A stretch of 64,000 nt of DNA from assembly GCF_004664715.2 (NCBI RefSeq), contig NC_051063.1:112454829-112518828 (forward strand). The letters are read 5' to 3'. The position numbers were made by a program, and so were the translations under genes. This DNA is from Peromyscus leucopus (taxonomy: Eukaryota; Chordata; Mammalia; Rodentia; Cricetidae). Position 1 is the first letter of the stretch. Each line of letters opens with the position of its first letter. Below, piece after piece: positions 43,210-56,275 of this stretch. The notes under the pieces were generated by a model. That model was not told the DNA's origin. It made no database searches and saw only the letters and a list, made by a program, of their open reading frames with translations.

Positions 43210-44055
43210 ATTGATTAAAAGGAATTAAAACAATTTAAAAGAGGAATATAAAAATATTAATGAGATCTAAGACAGCACATATAAGCAATTGAATGGAATC
43301 AGAAAAATGATGCATGATATAAGTAAAAAGTTCAGCAGAGTAATAGAAAGATGTTTATGAAAGACCCAAAATAGAAACTTTAGAAGTGAGGATCTCAATA
43401 ATCCAAAATAAAAATATAGTCGACAGACTAAAGAACAGACTAGGTAAAATGGAAGAAAAAAATTTACACAAAAACAGGTCTTTGGAAATATTCTAGTCAC
43501 ATACAAAAGAACACATTTAAGACTTTGGGACCTCATCAAATGAATGAATACCTATGCTTTTGGAATTCTCAAGGGGAAAAATATAATTGAAGGTATAGGG
43601 AATAAATAATAAGAAAGTGGAAAGTTCAAAAACCGTGGAGAAGATCCAGATATTCACGTACAGCAGCATGAATATGATCCTAAAGAAAGATGACCAGAGA
43701 AGTTCCTTTCTCCATCATCTTTATACTCACTGAACCTTCAAAGTACAAGAAAGAGGTCTAGGGATGTAGCTTAATGGTAGAGGGTTTGCCTAGCATACAT
43801 GTGGCCCAGCGTTCTGAATAGAGTGAAATGTAAAGACAATGTATGCATGCATACACATACACATAAAGTACAAGGCAAACGTATCTAAGTACTAAGTGAC
43901 ATTCATGGCTATCCCCATCAGACTGGAGCAGATTTCTCAACAGAAACTCTCCAGTCCAAGCAAGAATACATAGAATGAGTGTTCCAAGTGATGAAGGAGA
44001 GTGATCAACCCAGCACAGTCAGCTTCCGGAAATGATTAAAAGCAGGTTCCCCAGC
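43210..44055 (+). repeat. Ancient L1/HAL1 ORF1-region relic
   Basis: A-rich plus-strand sequence has L1 ORF1-like phrases: GAGGATCTCAATAATCCAAA, AAAACAGGTCTTTGGAAATA and GCAGATTTCTCAACAGAAAC. It has many stops and is split by an ID-like SINE. Similarity is judged by eye. Confidence 0.55.
43757..43830 (+). repeat. ID-like SINE
   Basis: GGGATGTAGCTTAATGGTAG followed by AGGGTTTGCCTAGCATACAT is the tRNA-derived ID/B4 head, with A and B box-like positions. It is inserted in the L1/HAL1 relic. Confidence 0.75.
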
Positions 44056-44584
44056 ACTTTTCTTTCCATATCTTTTAGATTCAGAGCATGGTAGACATTC
44101 AATTTTTACTGAATGAATATAAGCTGAAGTGTTGAGGGATGATTCCCCTCAGAAGCATGGGGAGAGATTTTGGGAAAGGCAAAGCAAAAGAACATGGTTT
44201 GAGAGTCTCGCTAGAAAAGAGTCAGTAATAGAGGAGCGAGAAACACCCTGTGGAGCCATGTTTCTGTTTGCTGCATTTCTCTTCAGTGAGCATGTCCTAG
44301 TTTTGCTATTGCAGTGTATTTTATCTTGTAATTTTTACACTCAATGATCTGATTTATTCTTGGATGCCTTTTATTACTGTTAATAAAAATGAGATGGCTT
44401 AGCTATTTGCTTGTATGTGCCACATTTTCAGCTGTATCTACGATTCGATTTTGGAAAAGTTATAAAGAATTTAATAGCATTCACAGTGTCAATAAAATGT
44501 ACCATCTAGTTTATCCTTTTTAGTTGTCTCCCCCAAGTTTATTGTCTTTCCCAATTAAAAGAACAGTTTGCTCAAAAACACCTC

Positions 44585-44905
44585 TTCTGCTGCCTGGGGA
44601 AATGCTCCGTCTGCAAGTGTTTGGCTTGCAAGCACAAGGACCTGAGTTCGACCCCTTGAATCCTGATTGGGGTGTGTGAAAAAGAGCTGGGTACTGTGGC
44701 ATATGCTTGTTGTTCCTCAGTGTTGAGGAAATGGAGACAGCAGATTCCTGGCGCTCCCAGCAGCCAGTCTAATCTAACTGTGAGGTCCAGGCGGGTGGGA
44801 CACCCAGTGTGAAGAAACAAGGTGGGCAGGCACCTGAAGGAGGCCAGCTGCAATTCTGCTTTGACCTCTGCATGCACTACACATGTATACGTGCACACAC
44901 TTTAA
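44585..44905 (+). repeat. B4-family composite SINE
   Basis: A tRNA-like head (CAAGCACAAGGACCTGAGTT) is followed by a B1-like segment (GAGCTGGGTACTGTGGCATA) and a tail ending TGCACACAC. This composite arrangement is typical of B4/RSINE elements. Confidence 0.65.
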
Positions 44906-45289
44906 CCTGCCCAACATTCCAAAGCCATCTTTTCTGCCACAAATGGAAATGTCCTTCTAAGAGAAAGTTCCAAAGAAATATCAGAATAAAATATCTGTTA
45001 TCAGAGAAAAGCAAACCTCCTTTAGTGTTTCTTTTCTAAAAGCTGTATTTTTTTCAATTTAATTATAGTGGCAATGTAATTTTAAATCTTGATTTTTGTA
45101 CTTCCTATTGCAACATGTGTGACCCTAGGAATGTTGTTTAATTTCTAAGCCTCAGTTGTAGATATTTAAATGTGACCATGTGTACAAAGTATGGCAGTAA
45201 GTAAGCTCAATAAAGCAGAGCCAACAATAGCAATAGTGGCAGAAGCCCTTCTCCATGTCTGTAAGCATCAATTTAAATGAATTAACAGA
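44906..45289. other. Intronic stretch, nothing recognised
   Basis: I see no gene or clear repeat. Confidence 0.5.
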
Positions 45290-45765
45290 ATGAATTTAGA
45301 ATTCAACAATATAAACATTTGAGAAATTATCAAAGATATGACATGCAAATAAAAAAAACTCTCAGTCAAACAATGGATCTAGGAAGAAATCATCAGCAAG
45401 AAAGAATGTGCTTCTTAATAATTAGGAATGAAGACATAAGATACCAGAATTTATGACTATGAATACAGCAGTATGTGGAGGGAAACTGATAGCTGTCAAT
45501 ATTGACGACAAAGCGATCTCTAATTAATAGTCTAGCCTTACTATCTTAAGACACTGAAAAAAGATGAATCAAACTACCCTAAAACAAGGAGGAAAGGTAA
45601 TAATATAGATTATAGCTGAAATAAAAGAAATACAGAATACAGAAGTATGAAAAAAATGAACAAAACTCAAAGTTGATTCTTTGAAATGATTAGCAAAATC
45701 AATAAAACTTTAGCTAGAGTGACCAAGAACAAAAGAATGCCAGTCACTAACATGACAAATGAAAG

Positions 45766-45946
45766 GGGCTAGAGAGATGGCTCAGTTGTTAAGAGCACTG
45801 GCCGCTCTTCTAGAGGACCCAGGTTCAATTCTTAGCACCTATGTGGTGGCTTACAACCACCTATAACTCCAATCCCTGGTAATCAACACCTCTTCTGGCC
45901 TCTATGGGAACCACACACATGTAAGCAATATTAAAAACAATAAAAG

Positions 45947-45950
<4 letters not shown>
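45766..45950 (+). repeat. B2-family SINE
   Basis: The sense element begins GGGGCTAGAGAGATGGCTCA, with GAGGACCCAGGTTCAATTCT and ACCTCTTCTGGCCTCTATG. Confidence 0.93.

Positions 45951-45980
<30 letters not shown>
45951..45980 (+). repeat. Poly(T) run
   Basis: About 30 T lie between a plus-strand B2 and a plus-strand B1 piece. A poly(T) is not the expected tail of either, so its origin is unclear. Confidence 0.9.
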
Positions 45981-45987
<7 letters not shown>

Positions 45988-46100
45988 TGAAGCATTGCCT
46001 GTAATCCCAAGCACTTGAAGGAAGGACAGATGAAGGAGAACCATAAGTTCAAAGTCAGCCTGGGCTCTGTAGTGAAACTGTCTTTAAAAAAAGAAAAAAA
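45981..46100 (+). repeat. Partial B1 SINE
   Basis: GCCTGTAATCCCAAGCACTT, GTTCAAAGTCAGCCTGGGCT and GTAGTGAAACTGTCTTTAAA mark a diverged sense B1. Confidence 0.75.
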
Positions 46101-46603
46101 TTTACAAATTCCACAGATATTTAAAAAATGTATACTACTTTGATAATATAGGCAAACAAGGGAAATTCCTAGGAAGACATGACCTAACAAAACCCAGAGG
46201 CTCTAAACACACCAGTAACAATTAGGAGGTTAAAGTAGTAATTTAAAAGTGATTCACACCAAATGGCTTTGACGTTTAATTCTGACTATAATAGCTTTAA
46301 AAAAATATATTAATGTAAGTTTTGTAAATGTTAGAAGAGAAAGCATTTCCAAACACACTCCAAGGCCAGTGTATCGATGTTGCCAAAAGTAGATAGGAAT
46401 ATCACAAAGAGAGACTACAAGTTAGTGTGTCTCAACACTGTGACAACATATTTCCCCCATTTAATTTACCTCAGCTAGCTTAAACATTCCTATGCTCTCG
46501 GACACCTGTATTGTTTTCCATTTCTAAGCCTTTTGTATTGTTATGAAGGTAACATTTACTACATTTAAAATTATTTTCTTAGAAGTGACCCCTAGAAGTT
46601 GAA

Positions 46604-46794
46604 ATTTTTAAAAATTTATTTGTATTTTATACACATTGGTGTTTTGCCTGCATCTATGTCTGTGTGAGGGTGTTGGATCCCCTAGAATAGGAGTTACAGA
46701 CAGTTGTGAGCTGCCATGTGGGTACTGGGAATTTAACCCGGGTCCTCTGGGAGAACAGCCAGTGCTCTTAACTGCACCACCATCTCTCCAGCCT
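46604..46794 (-). repeat. B2/B3-family SINE with target-site duplication
   Basis: The antisense element shows GTTTTGCCTGCATCTATGTC, GTGGGTACTGGGAATTTAAC and CACCATCTCTCCAGCC. CTAGAAGTTGAA at 46592-46603 and 46795-46806 is the duplication. Confidence 0.93.
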
Positions 46795-46806
46795 CTAGAA
46801 GTTGAA

Positions 46807-47404
46807 TTTTTGAATTAAACATTATGGACTGATTTTAAAGAAATGACACATGGTCAGATTGCTTTTAAGTGATCGGTACTAATTTACATTTTCCCCTGCC
46901 ACCACCTTATTTATACCCTTAATTTGTAATTGGTTCAACGATGGATCCTAACTGGTTTTCTTTTCCCCTTTCAACATCCCCATGTTCTCCTAATTACCTT
47001 ATTATAACGTAAGGTGTTTATAAATGAAAACTGTGAGTCTGTGAGTGAAGGGCAAACTTTATCCAGGCACTTGATGAAAGAATGCTGATGTATCTGATGG
47101 TGGGGAGGTGGTCAATTCATTTCACTACCCAATTATCTGCCTGGAAGCTAACTTTTCCAAAACCAATTATTTCTTAGACTAGCTTAAACCTTTATTATCT
47201 TTAAAATCTTAGGGTAGGAGACAGTGAATTATATGAAAACAATATATCAGGACATCAAATCCTAGACATACTGAACTAACTAACTGATCAAGCAACATTT
47301 CTGAGTCATACGGCAACATTGCTCTAATCAATGGGCAGGAAGCATTGTTACAGTCATGTGGACAGATTCTTGACATGGCTTAGAAACTATCCCCCAAATT
47401 AAAT
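46807..47404. other. Intronic stretch, nothing recognised
   Basis: I see no gene or clear repeat. Confidence 0.5.
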
Positions 47405-47676
<272 letters not shown>

Positions 47677-48057
47677 GATGAGACACTCAGTGTGGGTGCT
47701 AGGAATCCAACTTAGGTCCTCTGGAAGAACAGCAAGTGCTCTTAACCACATTGCTAATTTTTGATTTCTATGTTAAAGTATTTCCATTTGTTTTTTTGTA
47801 CTCTACTGCCATTTGTTATAATTTGAAGCTTTCCTGTCAAGGTCTAAAAGGCTAAGCCTGTAGTGTCTGTCAGCATCTGACTGGCTACAGGAGGCAACAG
47901 AATTTATCATTCTCAAATTCTGAAACCACATTCGAAGTCAAATTAAAATAATTCCCTTTTATTTTAGTATTCTCCAAATGCCTTGACAACTGAGGGAGTT
48001 CTTTGATCCCCATGATCTGGAGTCTGACAGTCAGCTAATAAAATACTGGAGGAAAAA

Positions 48058-48210
48058 TAAATGTGTATTTATGTGTGCAGTGTTCATGGGGGCTAGAAGA
48101 CAGCATTAGACACCAGGAACTGGAGGTCCAGGCAGCTGTGAGCACCTGAAACCAGGTCCTCTGAAGGAGCAGCAAGTGCTACTAACTGTAGAACCATCTC
48201 TCCAGCCCCT
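48058..48210 (-). repeat. B2/B3-family SINE
   Basis: Antisense element with GGGGCTAGAAGACAGCATTA, CACCAGGAACTGGAGGTCC and AGAACCATCTCTCCAGCCC. Confidence 0.85.
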
Positions 48211-48238
48211 AAACAACTTTTAAATTAAAAATTACGTA

Positions 48239-48288
<50 letters not shown>

Positions 48289-48437
48289 CGCGCGCATGCA
48301 CACACATGTGTATGTAGGTCAGAGTACAACTTGTAGGAGTCTGTTCTCCCCTCTGCCATGTGGGTTGGGGAATCAAACTCAGATTGCCAGGCTTGGCAGC
48401 AAGTGCCTTTACTTGCTGAGCCATCTCATGGTGCCAA
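48239..48437 (-). repeat. B3-type SINE with (GT)n(CG)n tail
   Basis: The antisense B3 body has CAACTTGTAGGAGTCTGTTC, CAGGCTTGGCAGCAAGTGCC and TTACTTGCTGAGCCATCTC. Its tail (48239-48297) is a run of GT followed by seven or so CG steps, then ATGCACACACATGTG. Confidence 0.9.
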
Positions 48438-49060
48438 AAAGCCCTATTTTAATGAACCTCAGTGAAGCAACCACTCAGTGTATGTCTGGATTCGATCCTT
48501 CCTCTGACTGTTCTGGTCATCTCCATCTTCATCTTCAGAATCATCTAGTTTGGGACTTCTCGAATGCTCTCCTGGTGCTACTTTCATCATTCATCTTCAG
48601 CTTTATCTGTAAGGACTGGAATTTTGTCTTAAACATGTCTTTTGAGCTCTGTGAGCAAGCCCCCAAACAATATATAAAAGAAAAGATATAAGTACCGGGC
48701 AATGGTTCTAGCCTTCACACTACCACTGTTAAATTCCTACCCACTTGGTAGCTACATCTCTAGATGTCCTTTGTGGATTAGCCATTCTAAGTGCTTTCTC
48801 CCTATCAACCCCTGCCAAATGGCTACAAATTGTGTTCACTTTCTTATACCAAAGTCTAAAAATGTGGAGCTAAAGAAAATGACATAGAGAAAGACTGAGC
48901 CGCTTGTCCCAGGGCCCATGCATCCAGGAGTGTTAGTCATGTGTAGCTTTGGTTCATCTCTTTGATTGCTGGTCATTTCCTCAGCACTCAGAGGCAGAGG
49001 CACTGGGATAAAGCAGGAACCAGCTCAGAGAGGATGCTTTGCCTGAGGTTTACCAGATAG

Positions 49061-49270
49061 CTCAACGATTCTCAACCTTCCCAATGCCTCCACCCTTTAG
49101 TGCAGTTCCTCATGTTGTGATGACCCCTGATCATAGTTATTTTGTTGCTACTTCATAACTGTAATTTTGCTACTGTTGTAATCTGAGTTTTCTGATGGTC
49201 TTAGGCAACTCCGGTGAAAGAATCAACTCCATAGGGGTTGTGATCCACAGGTTGAGAACCATTGGTCTAG
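49061..49270 (-). mobile_element. URR1-like hAT-Charlie nonautonomous DNA transposon
   Basis: CGATTCTCAACCTTCC at the left and GGTTGAGAACCATTGG at the right are inverted terminal repeats. The inside (CATGTTGTGATGACCCCTGA, CATAACTGTAATTTTGCTAC, GGTTGTGATCCACAGGTTGA) matches the rodent URR1 pattern I know. It has no transposase. Confidence 0.8.
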
Positions 49271-50647
49271 CACTAGGTAGCAGGCAGATAAATAATGCAG
49301 GTGATACATGCTGTGACTACTTCAAGGAAAGATGCTTGCCCTGGTCTGGGCTGTGATTGTCCTAACTGTAAGAGCTTAGGAAAATCACTTCCTCTTCCCA
49401 GCTTTTGCTTCTTCCTTGTCTATGGGAAATTAGTGAGAGGACCTCTTTTATAGCATTTAAAATCCTCACTATGAAGATGATTCTTCCTGCCTCTCCAGCC
49501 CTCCCATTTTTCCTGCTTCTGCTTCCTCTCCCTCCTTCCTGCAGCTGAGGAGGCAGACACTCAGCATCACTGTCTGGATGGATGATGCCCCTGTTTAAGG
49601 AGCTGACAGTTGCTTTTCATCTCCCACCATTTGATTTCCCCTCCAGATCAGAGCACAGGAGGCTCTGGTGGCCCAGGAGTGACTGGAGGTAGACCAGCAA
49701 GCCAAGCGCAATAATTAAAGTGCCTTTTGTAATATTGCAGAGCCTGATCGAATAACCTCATTTGAATAATTCTTGTTTCCTGCTTCAATGAAAGGGAGGG
49801 GACTTTACAGATAGAGGAAGATTTATCCTGCAGCTGAGACTTCTGTCCCTTAGCCAATAGCTCTGTTAGGAGATAGAATGAGTCACAGGGATTAGGACTC
49901 CCACTAAGGATTCAGTCTGGGGGCAGGTGAGCTAAAAGGTGGGAGGAGAACACAACATTGGTTTCCGCCTTAGGCTCTTTGATCCAGTCCACACTGTGTC
50001 TTTCATCTGAACATTTCCTTTTAGGGCTCATCATAGTCTGTCTTCAAGTGGATTGCATTTTCTTATCTCTGTCAGGAGGAGTGGATCCTGTGCACAAAGG
50101 GGATCATCTGAGTGGTCTAGGGGCTTCTCAGCACTCTGTGTTTTCCTTAAAAATGGAAAAATTAAATACTGCTTGCTCAACTTTGAAGAATAGGAGATAA
50201 AAGAGCTGATCTGGACTTCTCTATCATTTTTAGACTGTAGGGGGAAAAGGCAAGGAAAACATGTACATACACGTCTAGAGAAAAAAACACCCTGGAAGCT
50301 CCAGACTGCCTTCTGAGGGCACATACCAGTCCTGTTCATGCTTGCCTTGCAGCCAGACAGGCTTATTCTTGTCTCTGTACCAGACACTGGGTGAGTTTGT
50401 CACTGTAAATCAAATTAAATCCTGAGACAATACACTATAATTTTGCTCAAATGCTGTTTCTGCTTGGAAAGAGAGTTTTGTATTCACACATCAATTGTAT
50501 TCTACCTGTGGGGAAATATCCATGAAGTCCTTAGCATGTGTGCCTGGGAAACAGTACTAACACACAACACAACCATTCTCTTCTTATGCTCAAGTCTCAC
50601 GTCAAGGACTGAGGAATTCGCATACTAATAGAAACAACTTCATTTAA

Positions 50648-50830
50648 ATGAATGAAGAAAATGTGGTGCATATATACCATGGAGTTTAAGTCAGCAATAA
50701 TGAAGAATAAAATTGTATTACTTGAAGGAGAGTGGATGGAACTAGATAGCATCATGCTAAGCAAAATAAGCTAGTCTCACAGCAATGCCCATTTCCTAAT
50801 GGTTCTAGAGATGTGAGGTACTCATATCTC
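50648..50830 (+). repeat. L1 3' ORF2-region fragment
   Basis: AAAATGTGGTGCATATATAC, CATGGAGTTTAAGTCAGCAA and GAGTGGATGGAACTAGATAG are typical sense phrases from near the end of L1 ORF2. Confidence 0.75.
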
Positions 50831-53800
50831 CTTTGATCGCTGTAGTGGTAGGTGTAGTCAGGCACACAGGGCTCTGCCATTATCTGCACTTGATAAACAA
50901 TAACTATCCACTGACTTGCCAGATACCACAGTCAGGCTTCCAACTAGAAGTAGTGCATAGTGGAAACTAGGAAATGAAGGGAAGAAAGAATATAAAAACT
51001 TGCCCTTCGTTAAGCTAACTATTACTGAATAGGATGGAGCTAAGTTTTCTCTTGTATGTTGAGTTTAGAACAAATAGAGGACATGGACATTAAAAGGGAG
51101 ACTTTTAAGGATGTGGAAGGAGGGAGGTGGAGGAAGACAAGAGAGGGTAACGTCATTGCAGGGGGTGCAAAACTGGAGCATATGTGCATGTGTAGACATG
51201 TCACAACTAAACCTACTACTTTGTTCATTAATATGCACCAAGTCAAGATTGCTACAGTAGATACTGAGAACACAGTGATGAAATGATTGCTCAGATGAAG
51301 AAACATAGAAAAGATAGTAAGGGCACCAGGGATGGAGGCTGGGGAAGACTCAGAAACATATTTAAGGTGAGAGTTAATGAGTAACTGGGGGACTGCCACA
51401 TAGAGACCTGGTTAGACCTGTGTCTGAAAGAATGGCCTGCAAATGATGGTGGGCAAAGGTACCCCCTTGACCACTATGCTTCTCCCATCCCAAGTGAAGG
51501 AAGCATGGTGGAAGCTATGCAGAGGGAGCAGAGCACAGAGTGGTGGGAGATTGTGAAGATGCCATCAGTTACAAAGGGCATGGTACATAGTTACTTCTGT
51601 TGAAGAAAGAAGGAATGGGTGAGGGGCTCTCTCTGTTTTTCTACAAGAATCACACTCAGAGTTCAGAAAAATCTCCTCTTATCAGTAACTCAGAGGACTT
51701 GGAGTTTTAGTCTTGGAGGAGAATCTGCAGTTGTCAGAAGAGTTGCACAATTTATTCTAAAAGTCTGGGCACAACTGTCTACTTACTGTGATGTGACACG
51801 AAGCTCTAAGTAACAAGAATGAGATTAAAGGTAAATGGGTGAGAGCTTATTTCTGGGACTTCTCCACCCTCTGAAGATTTAAAATAGGAAGGTCAGTGTG
51901 GGCGGGGCTGCACTGAAGTGCTGCTCCAGGCAGACACCTGCTGATGGAGCCGAGAGAACCCAGCTGAGCATTGTACAATGAAGCAAGGAGAACATCAGAG
52001 GGGATTTAACCATGCCCAGAACAAGCAACCACAGAGGGGCCTGAACTTTGATGACTGAGTCTCTGAATCCTTCAGCAACTGCAGCTGGCCAGCCTCTGTC
52101 CTAGGAACTTTGTAAATGACCCAGAGACCCAGCAGTGACCTTGCAGTGGCAAAGGTATATGTTAAGTATACCATATATTAAGTATACATTCACCTTAGAG
52201 AACCATGCATGAGAGAACTAAGCCTTCCCTGCCACTAGCAGGTCCAATCCCAAAGTCACTTTGACATAGCAACCCAACAAAGACATATGAAGACAACTTA
52301 GTCTTCTAAATATCACAAATGACTTTGAATTTTGTTATGGTATACAAATGCTACAAATATATATGAACTGATTTTAAAATTATAGGTTAAGAGTTATAAG
52401 CATTTTGATATTTATACTGAAATTTACATGTGTTTGGCTGACATAATCACAAGATACAGTTAACATTGGAGGGAGGGGACTCTCGAGAAAAATGGTTTTC
52501 TTAAAGAGAGGCCCTTATGTAGTCTAAGCCTCATGGGGTTGTTGTGAGAATTTAATGAGAAAAATCATTATTCTTATCAAAATGCTTGCCTTATAAGTTA
52601 TCTTTGATAAATATCAGTTGCATTCTTATTACATTTCAGGAACACTAATCAGGGTGGAATTCTTTGACTACCAAATATGGACCTTGCCTCTATTACTGAG
52701 AAGAGGAAAATAGTTCACTTAGATTTTGGGGTCACTGGGGCTGGGGAACACTTTGCCTTTAACAAAGTAATTATGTCAGTGAGGAGCAGTCATAGCTCTG
52801 CATGTTTTCCTAATTGCAACTGAGCTTCTTCTCACTTCTCTCTGCTGCAGGCTTGCCAGTTAGGAAGGAGGTAATCCTCATGAATGAAGAGTGACTGTGT
52901 TACACACACGGAACTAATGCTCCACATTCATTAAAGTGTTACTTCTTTGTGGAAACTGAGAACAAATCTGTTAAAGAGAGGAATAGTTCACTTTAGGGAC
53001 TTTTTGAGAAAAAACATTCACATCCAAAAAAAAAAAAATTCATGAAGTTGTGAAAGCATCAAAGGCAGGTGGCACCTCTTGCTTCTTTTCCTTCCAGAGG
53101 GCCGTGACTTACACCGACAAGGCTTGTGATGAGCTGGACAGCAGCCATCCTAAGTTCCCAACTTTGTCAATGATGGAAAACACATAATTCCCATGGCTAA
53201 CTAAGGGGATGCTCCCCATAGCTTCCCTACTGCTACCCATGTGTACTAATTGCCCTTGGTGAACAGAAACATAGTTATTTATACCTTTTGCCCTGCTGGA
53301 AAAGAACTTCAAGAACACAGGACAGGATGAATCACAACCTGGAGTCATGATGCACTTTTATAGTTTGGTATCTTAGCTCTTGACAGTAGCTCTGTGGGGT
53401 TTTTGAGTTGTGATCAGTAGGTACATAGATAGGAAATTAAGAGTAAGCTATACACGATCGTTTTGAATTGATTCTATATTATGACTCTGTAGGTTAGCAA
53501 AGCTCACCTTCAAAAAAGCCAACTTACCCTTTCACACATTGCATTTTGTGCAAAAGTGACTGGCATGTCTGATAGGATAGCTGGGGCCCCAGGACTAGGT
53601 GTGCCAACTGCCCCTAAGCAGCAGATCATATGTTGAGAGTGGCAACTTCAAAGGAAACCTAAACTTTCCCCAGACTGTTTGGTGTTTGCTAAGAGCAAAT
53701 GCAAATTATTCTGACCTAGAATAGTACTGGGCTTTTAAAACTACTATTATGTAAATAAAATGGTAAGCTAAATAAATATTCCTATGCCTCTGAACAACAG

Positions 53801-54110
53801 TGCCTGGCTGTGTGACTGCAAATAGGTCATTCATTCCTCCAACCCTGCCTTCTCATCTGTGAAATGGATAAAGAACCATTTTTTTTTGCAGGGTTTATTT
53901 TCTAGTATCCAGAAAAAAAATTTAACCTTGGAGGAAAAGTAGATTTATCACAACCATCTTGCTAGTCAAACACCGGTTTCAATGTCTTAAAGTTTATTTT
54001 GTAAAAAAAAAAAAAAAAAAAAAATTGTATTTCTTCTGCTCTGGGCTGGCATTCAGTGGTTATTTTGGTATCTTGTATAGGTAACAAAAGTGCACAGCAT
54101 TACCAATGTG
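50831..54110. other. Intronic stretch, nothing recognised
   Basis: There is no exon or clear SINE. Poly(A) runs lie near 53027 and 54004-54024. Chance open frames (51040-51399, 53109-53348) are unrecognised. Confidence 0.5.
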
Positions 54111-54439
54111 TGGTTTGAATGTAAATGGCCCCCATAGGCTCATAGGATTGGCACTATTGGGAGGTGTGGCCTTGTTGGAGGAAATGTGGTACTGAAAGGT
54201 GGGCTTTTGAGGTTTCAGCTGCTCAAGCCAGGCCCTTTCTCTTTGTACTGCCTGCTGATCCAAATGCAGAACTCTCGGCTACCTCTCTGTCACTATGTCT
54301 GCCTATACACCGCCATGCTTCTGGTCATGATGATAATGGATTAAACCTTTGAACTATAAGCCAGCCCCAATTAAATGTTTTTCTTTTTAAGAGTTGCTCT
54401 GGTCATGCTGTCTCTTTACAGCAATAAAACCCTAAGACA
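54111..54439 (+). repeat. Rodent dispersed repeat, LTR- or L1-3'-end-like
   Basis: TGGTTTGAATGTAAATGGCC, GGAGGTGTGGCCTTGTTGGA, AAGCCAGCCCCAATTAAATG and TTACAGCAATAAAACCCTAA make up a very common rodent interspersed sequence. It starts TG, ends CA and carries AATAAA, which looks LTR-like, but I cannot decide its class from memory. Confidence 0.65.
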
Positions 54440-55499
54440 GCTAGTGACTTTGATTGGCACTATAATAAGGCATACGTATGGCTGATGCCTGTCTGAGGCT
54501 TGGCCTTAAAGTAAACACACAACTTGAATTTCTAATGTGGGTTCTGCCCAGTCATTCTCTCTTCATTGTTATCCCAGTGGGCATAATTACTCTGCATGGT
54601 TTACTTCTTATCCTTTTCTTTACTTTCAACATGTTCAGAGATGACATGTTCCACAATCTGCTCAACATCTTTGCCATCCATGGCTTCCCCTCACTTGTCA
54701 TGATGTGGCTGCTGTTACTTTTTGCATGAGCTATGCCAGTGCCATTCTCCCAGCATCTTAGTCCTGCGGTCATTCCTGGTACCCAGCCTCTACCCACATC
54801 AAAAGGCAATTTCTCTTTGCACAAAGTATCAGTAGTTCTTTTGTCTGAATAATGTGAATGGGCTGGCCCCCGAAGGCTTAGGGAAATCTTCTCAGGCTCC
54901 ATATGGGAACACTCAGTATCCTTTAGCACTGGACCTCAGGCTCCATTTACACCCTCCCTCCCCTCATGGCCTCCTGTGTGTTCCAGGCAGATGAATCCTT
55001 ACTGGTTACCAGACAGCCTCCTCTTCCCATCCCTTTGCTTCTGCTGTTTGCCAGATGTGAAAACACATCGACTCTGCAGCTGTTGAAATCTTGCTCATTC
55101 CTCCTCGACTCAGCTAAACTATTACTTCCTTGGAACATTTTGTTAATTGCTCTCACTCAGAGAGGCCCCTCCCCCCTAAGATTCTTCATGTCTGAGGACA
55201 TATTTTTCACCTTGTACTACAGTGGTGTCCATGTCTTTTCAGGGAAGTTCTGGGATGGCAGAGTTGGGCCTTTTTTAATGACCAGAGCAGTATTTTGTAC
55301 AGAGAGAAACTTCAAAAGCTGCTTATTGAAATGAAAGGTAATTACATACAGATCAAGAGAGCACCTTTCTAAAGGCAACAATAAATTGGTCAATTCTCCT
55401 TCATAGGTGATGTTAAAATGTATATGTACCATGCCTGTCTAGTGTACCTGACTTTTCTCCCCAGATACCATTCTTTTTTTTTCCATTCTTTATTCTTAA
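54440..55499. other. Intronic stretch, nothing recognised
   Basis: Overlapping chance open frames of 80-125 codons on both strands (54478-55334) show no motif. Confidence 0.5.
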
Positions 55500-55850
55500 A
55501 ATAGTTGATTGATTAACTAATTGTGTGTGTGGTGAATGCACACGAGCGTATTTGTACATGCCCGTTTGTCCAGGTGGAGGCCAGAGCAGGACACTGGGTG
55601 TCTTCCTCTATTGCTGTTTATATTATCACCTTGAGATAGGGTGTCCCACTGAACCATAAGTTTGCATTGTGGACTAGACCAGCTGACCAGTGAGATCCTG
55701 GTGTCCATCTGTCTTCCACCCTCCCCCCACAAAAAAAGCTGGGGATTACAGGCATACTTGGCTATTTTTTTTTTGGTGGATGCTGAGGATTCAAATTCAG
55801 GTCTTATTCAGAGTAGGTACTCTTATTAGCTGAGCCAGGTCCCTAGCCCT
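55500..55850 (-). repeat. B4-family composite SINE
   Basis: The antisense tail (GTGGAGGCCAGAGCAGGACA), B1-like part (GGGGATTACAGGCATACTTG) and tRNA-like head (TTAGCTGAGCCAGGTCCCTA) follow each other. Confidence 0.65.
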
Positions 55851-56095
55851 CACATTATTTAATTCAGTAATTATTGGTATACTATCCATATACCGGAATA
55901 GCCCAATCTAACATTCCCCCCACCATGGTCAATAGAGCCCCCCTTTATTAGGAACATACTGGAGGAAGCTATTCCTGAAACATTTTTCAGATACTACGTA
56001 TCTGTAATTAAATACAACAAACCACTTTCTACCGACATAAAAAAGGTACAATTTAAAAACAGAACCAACACAACAACAACAACACAGGCAAGTTT

Positions 56096-56275
56096 GGGCT
56101 TGGGAGATGGGTCAGAGTGTAGAGCTCCTTCTGCCAAAATGGATGATCTGAATTTGACCCCTAGGACGCACCCACATGGTGGAAGGAGAGGCACGCCTCC
56201 TAACGTTGTCCTCTGACAGCTACGAGTATGTCATAGCATGCACACGACACAAATGAATAAATTAAAATGCAATAC
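56096..56275 (+). repeat. B3-type SINE
   Basis: The sense element shows GGGCTTGGGAGATGGGTCAG, CCCACATGGTGGAAGGAGAG and GTTGTCCTCTGACAGCTACG. Confidence 0.85.

Larger units (their letters stand above)
45290..46300 (+). repeat. Ancient L1 ORF2 relic with nested SINEs
   Basis: A-rich plus-strand sequence resembles the L1 ORF2 middle: GTGGAGGGAAACTGATAGCT, TTGATTCTTTGAAATGATTA, then after the SINEs AATTCCTAGGAAGACATGAC. It has many stops. A B2 (45766-45950) and B1 piece (45981-46100) interrupt it. Confidence 0.6.
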
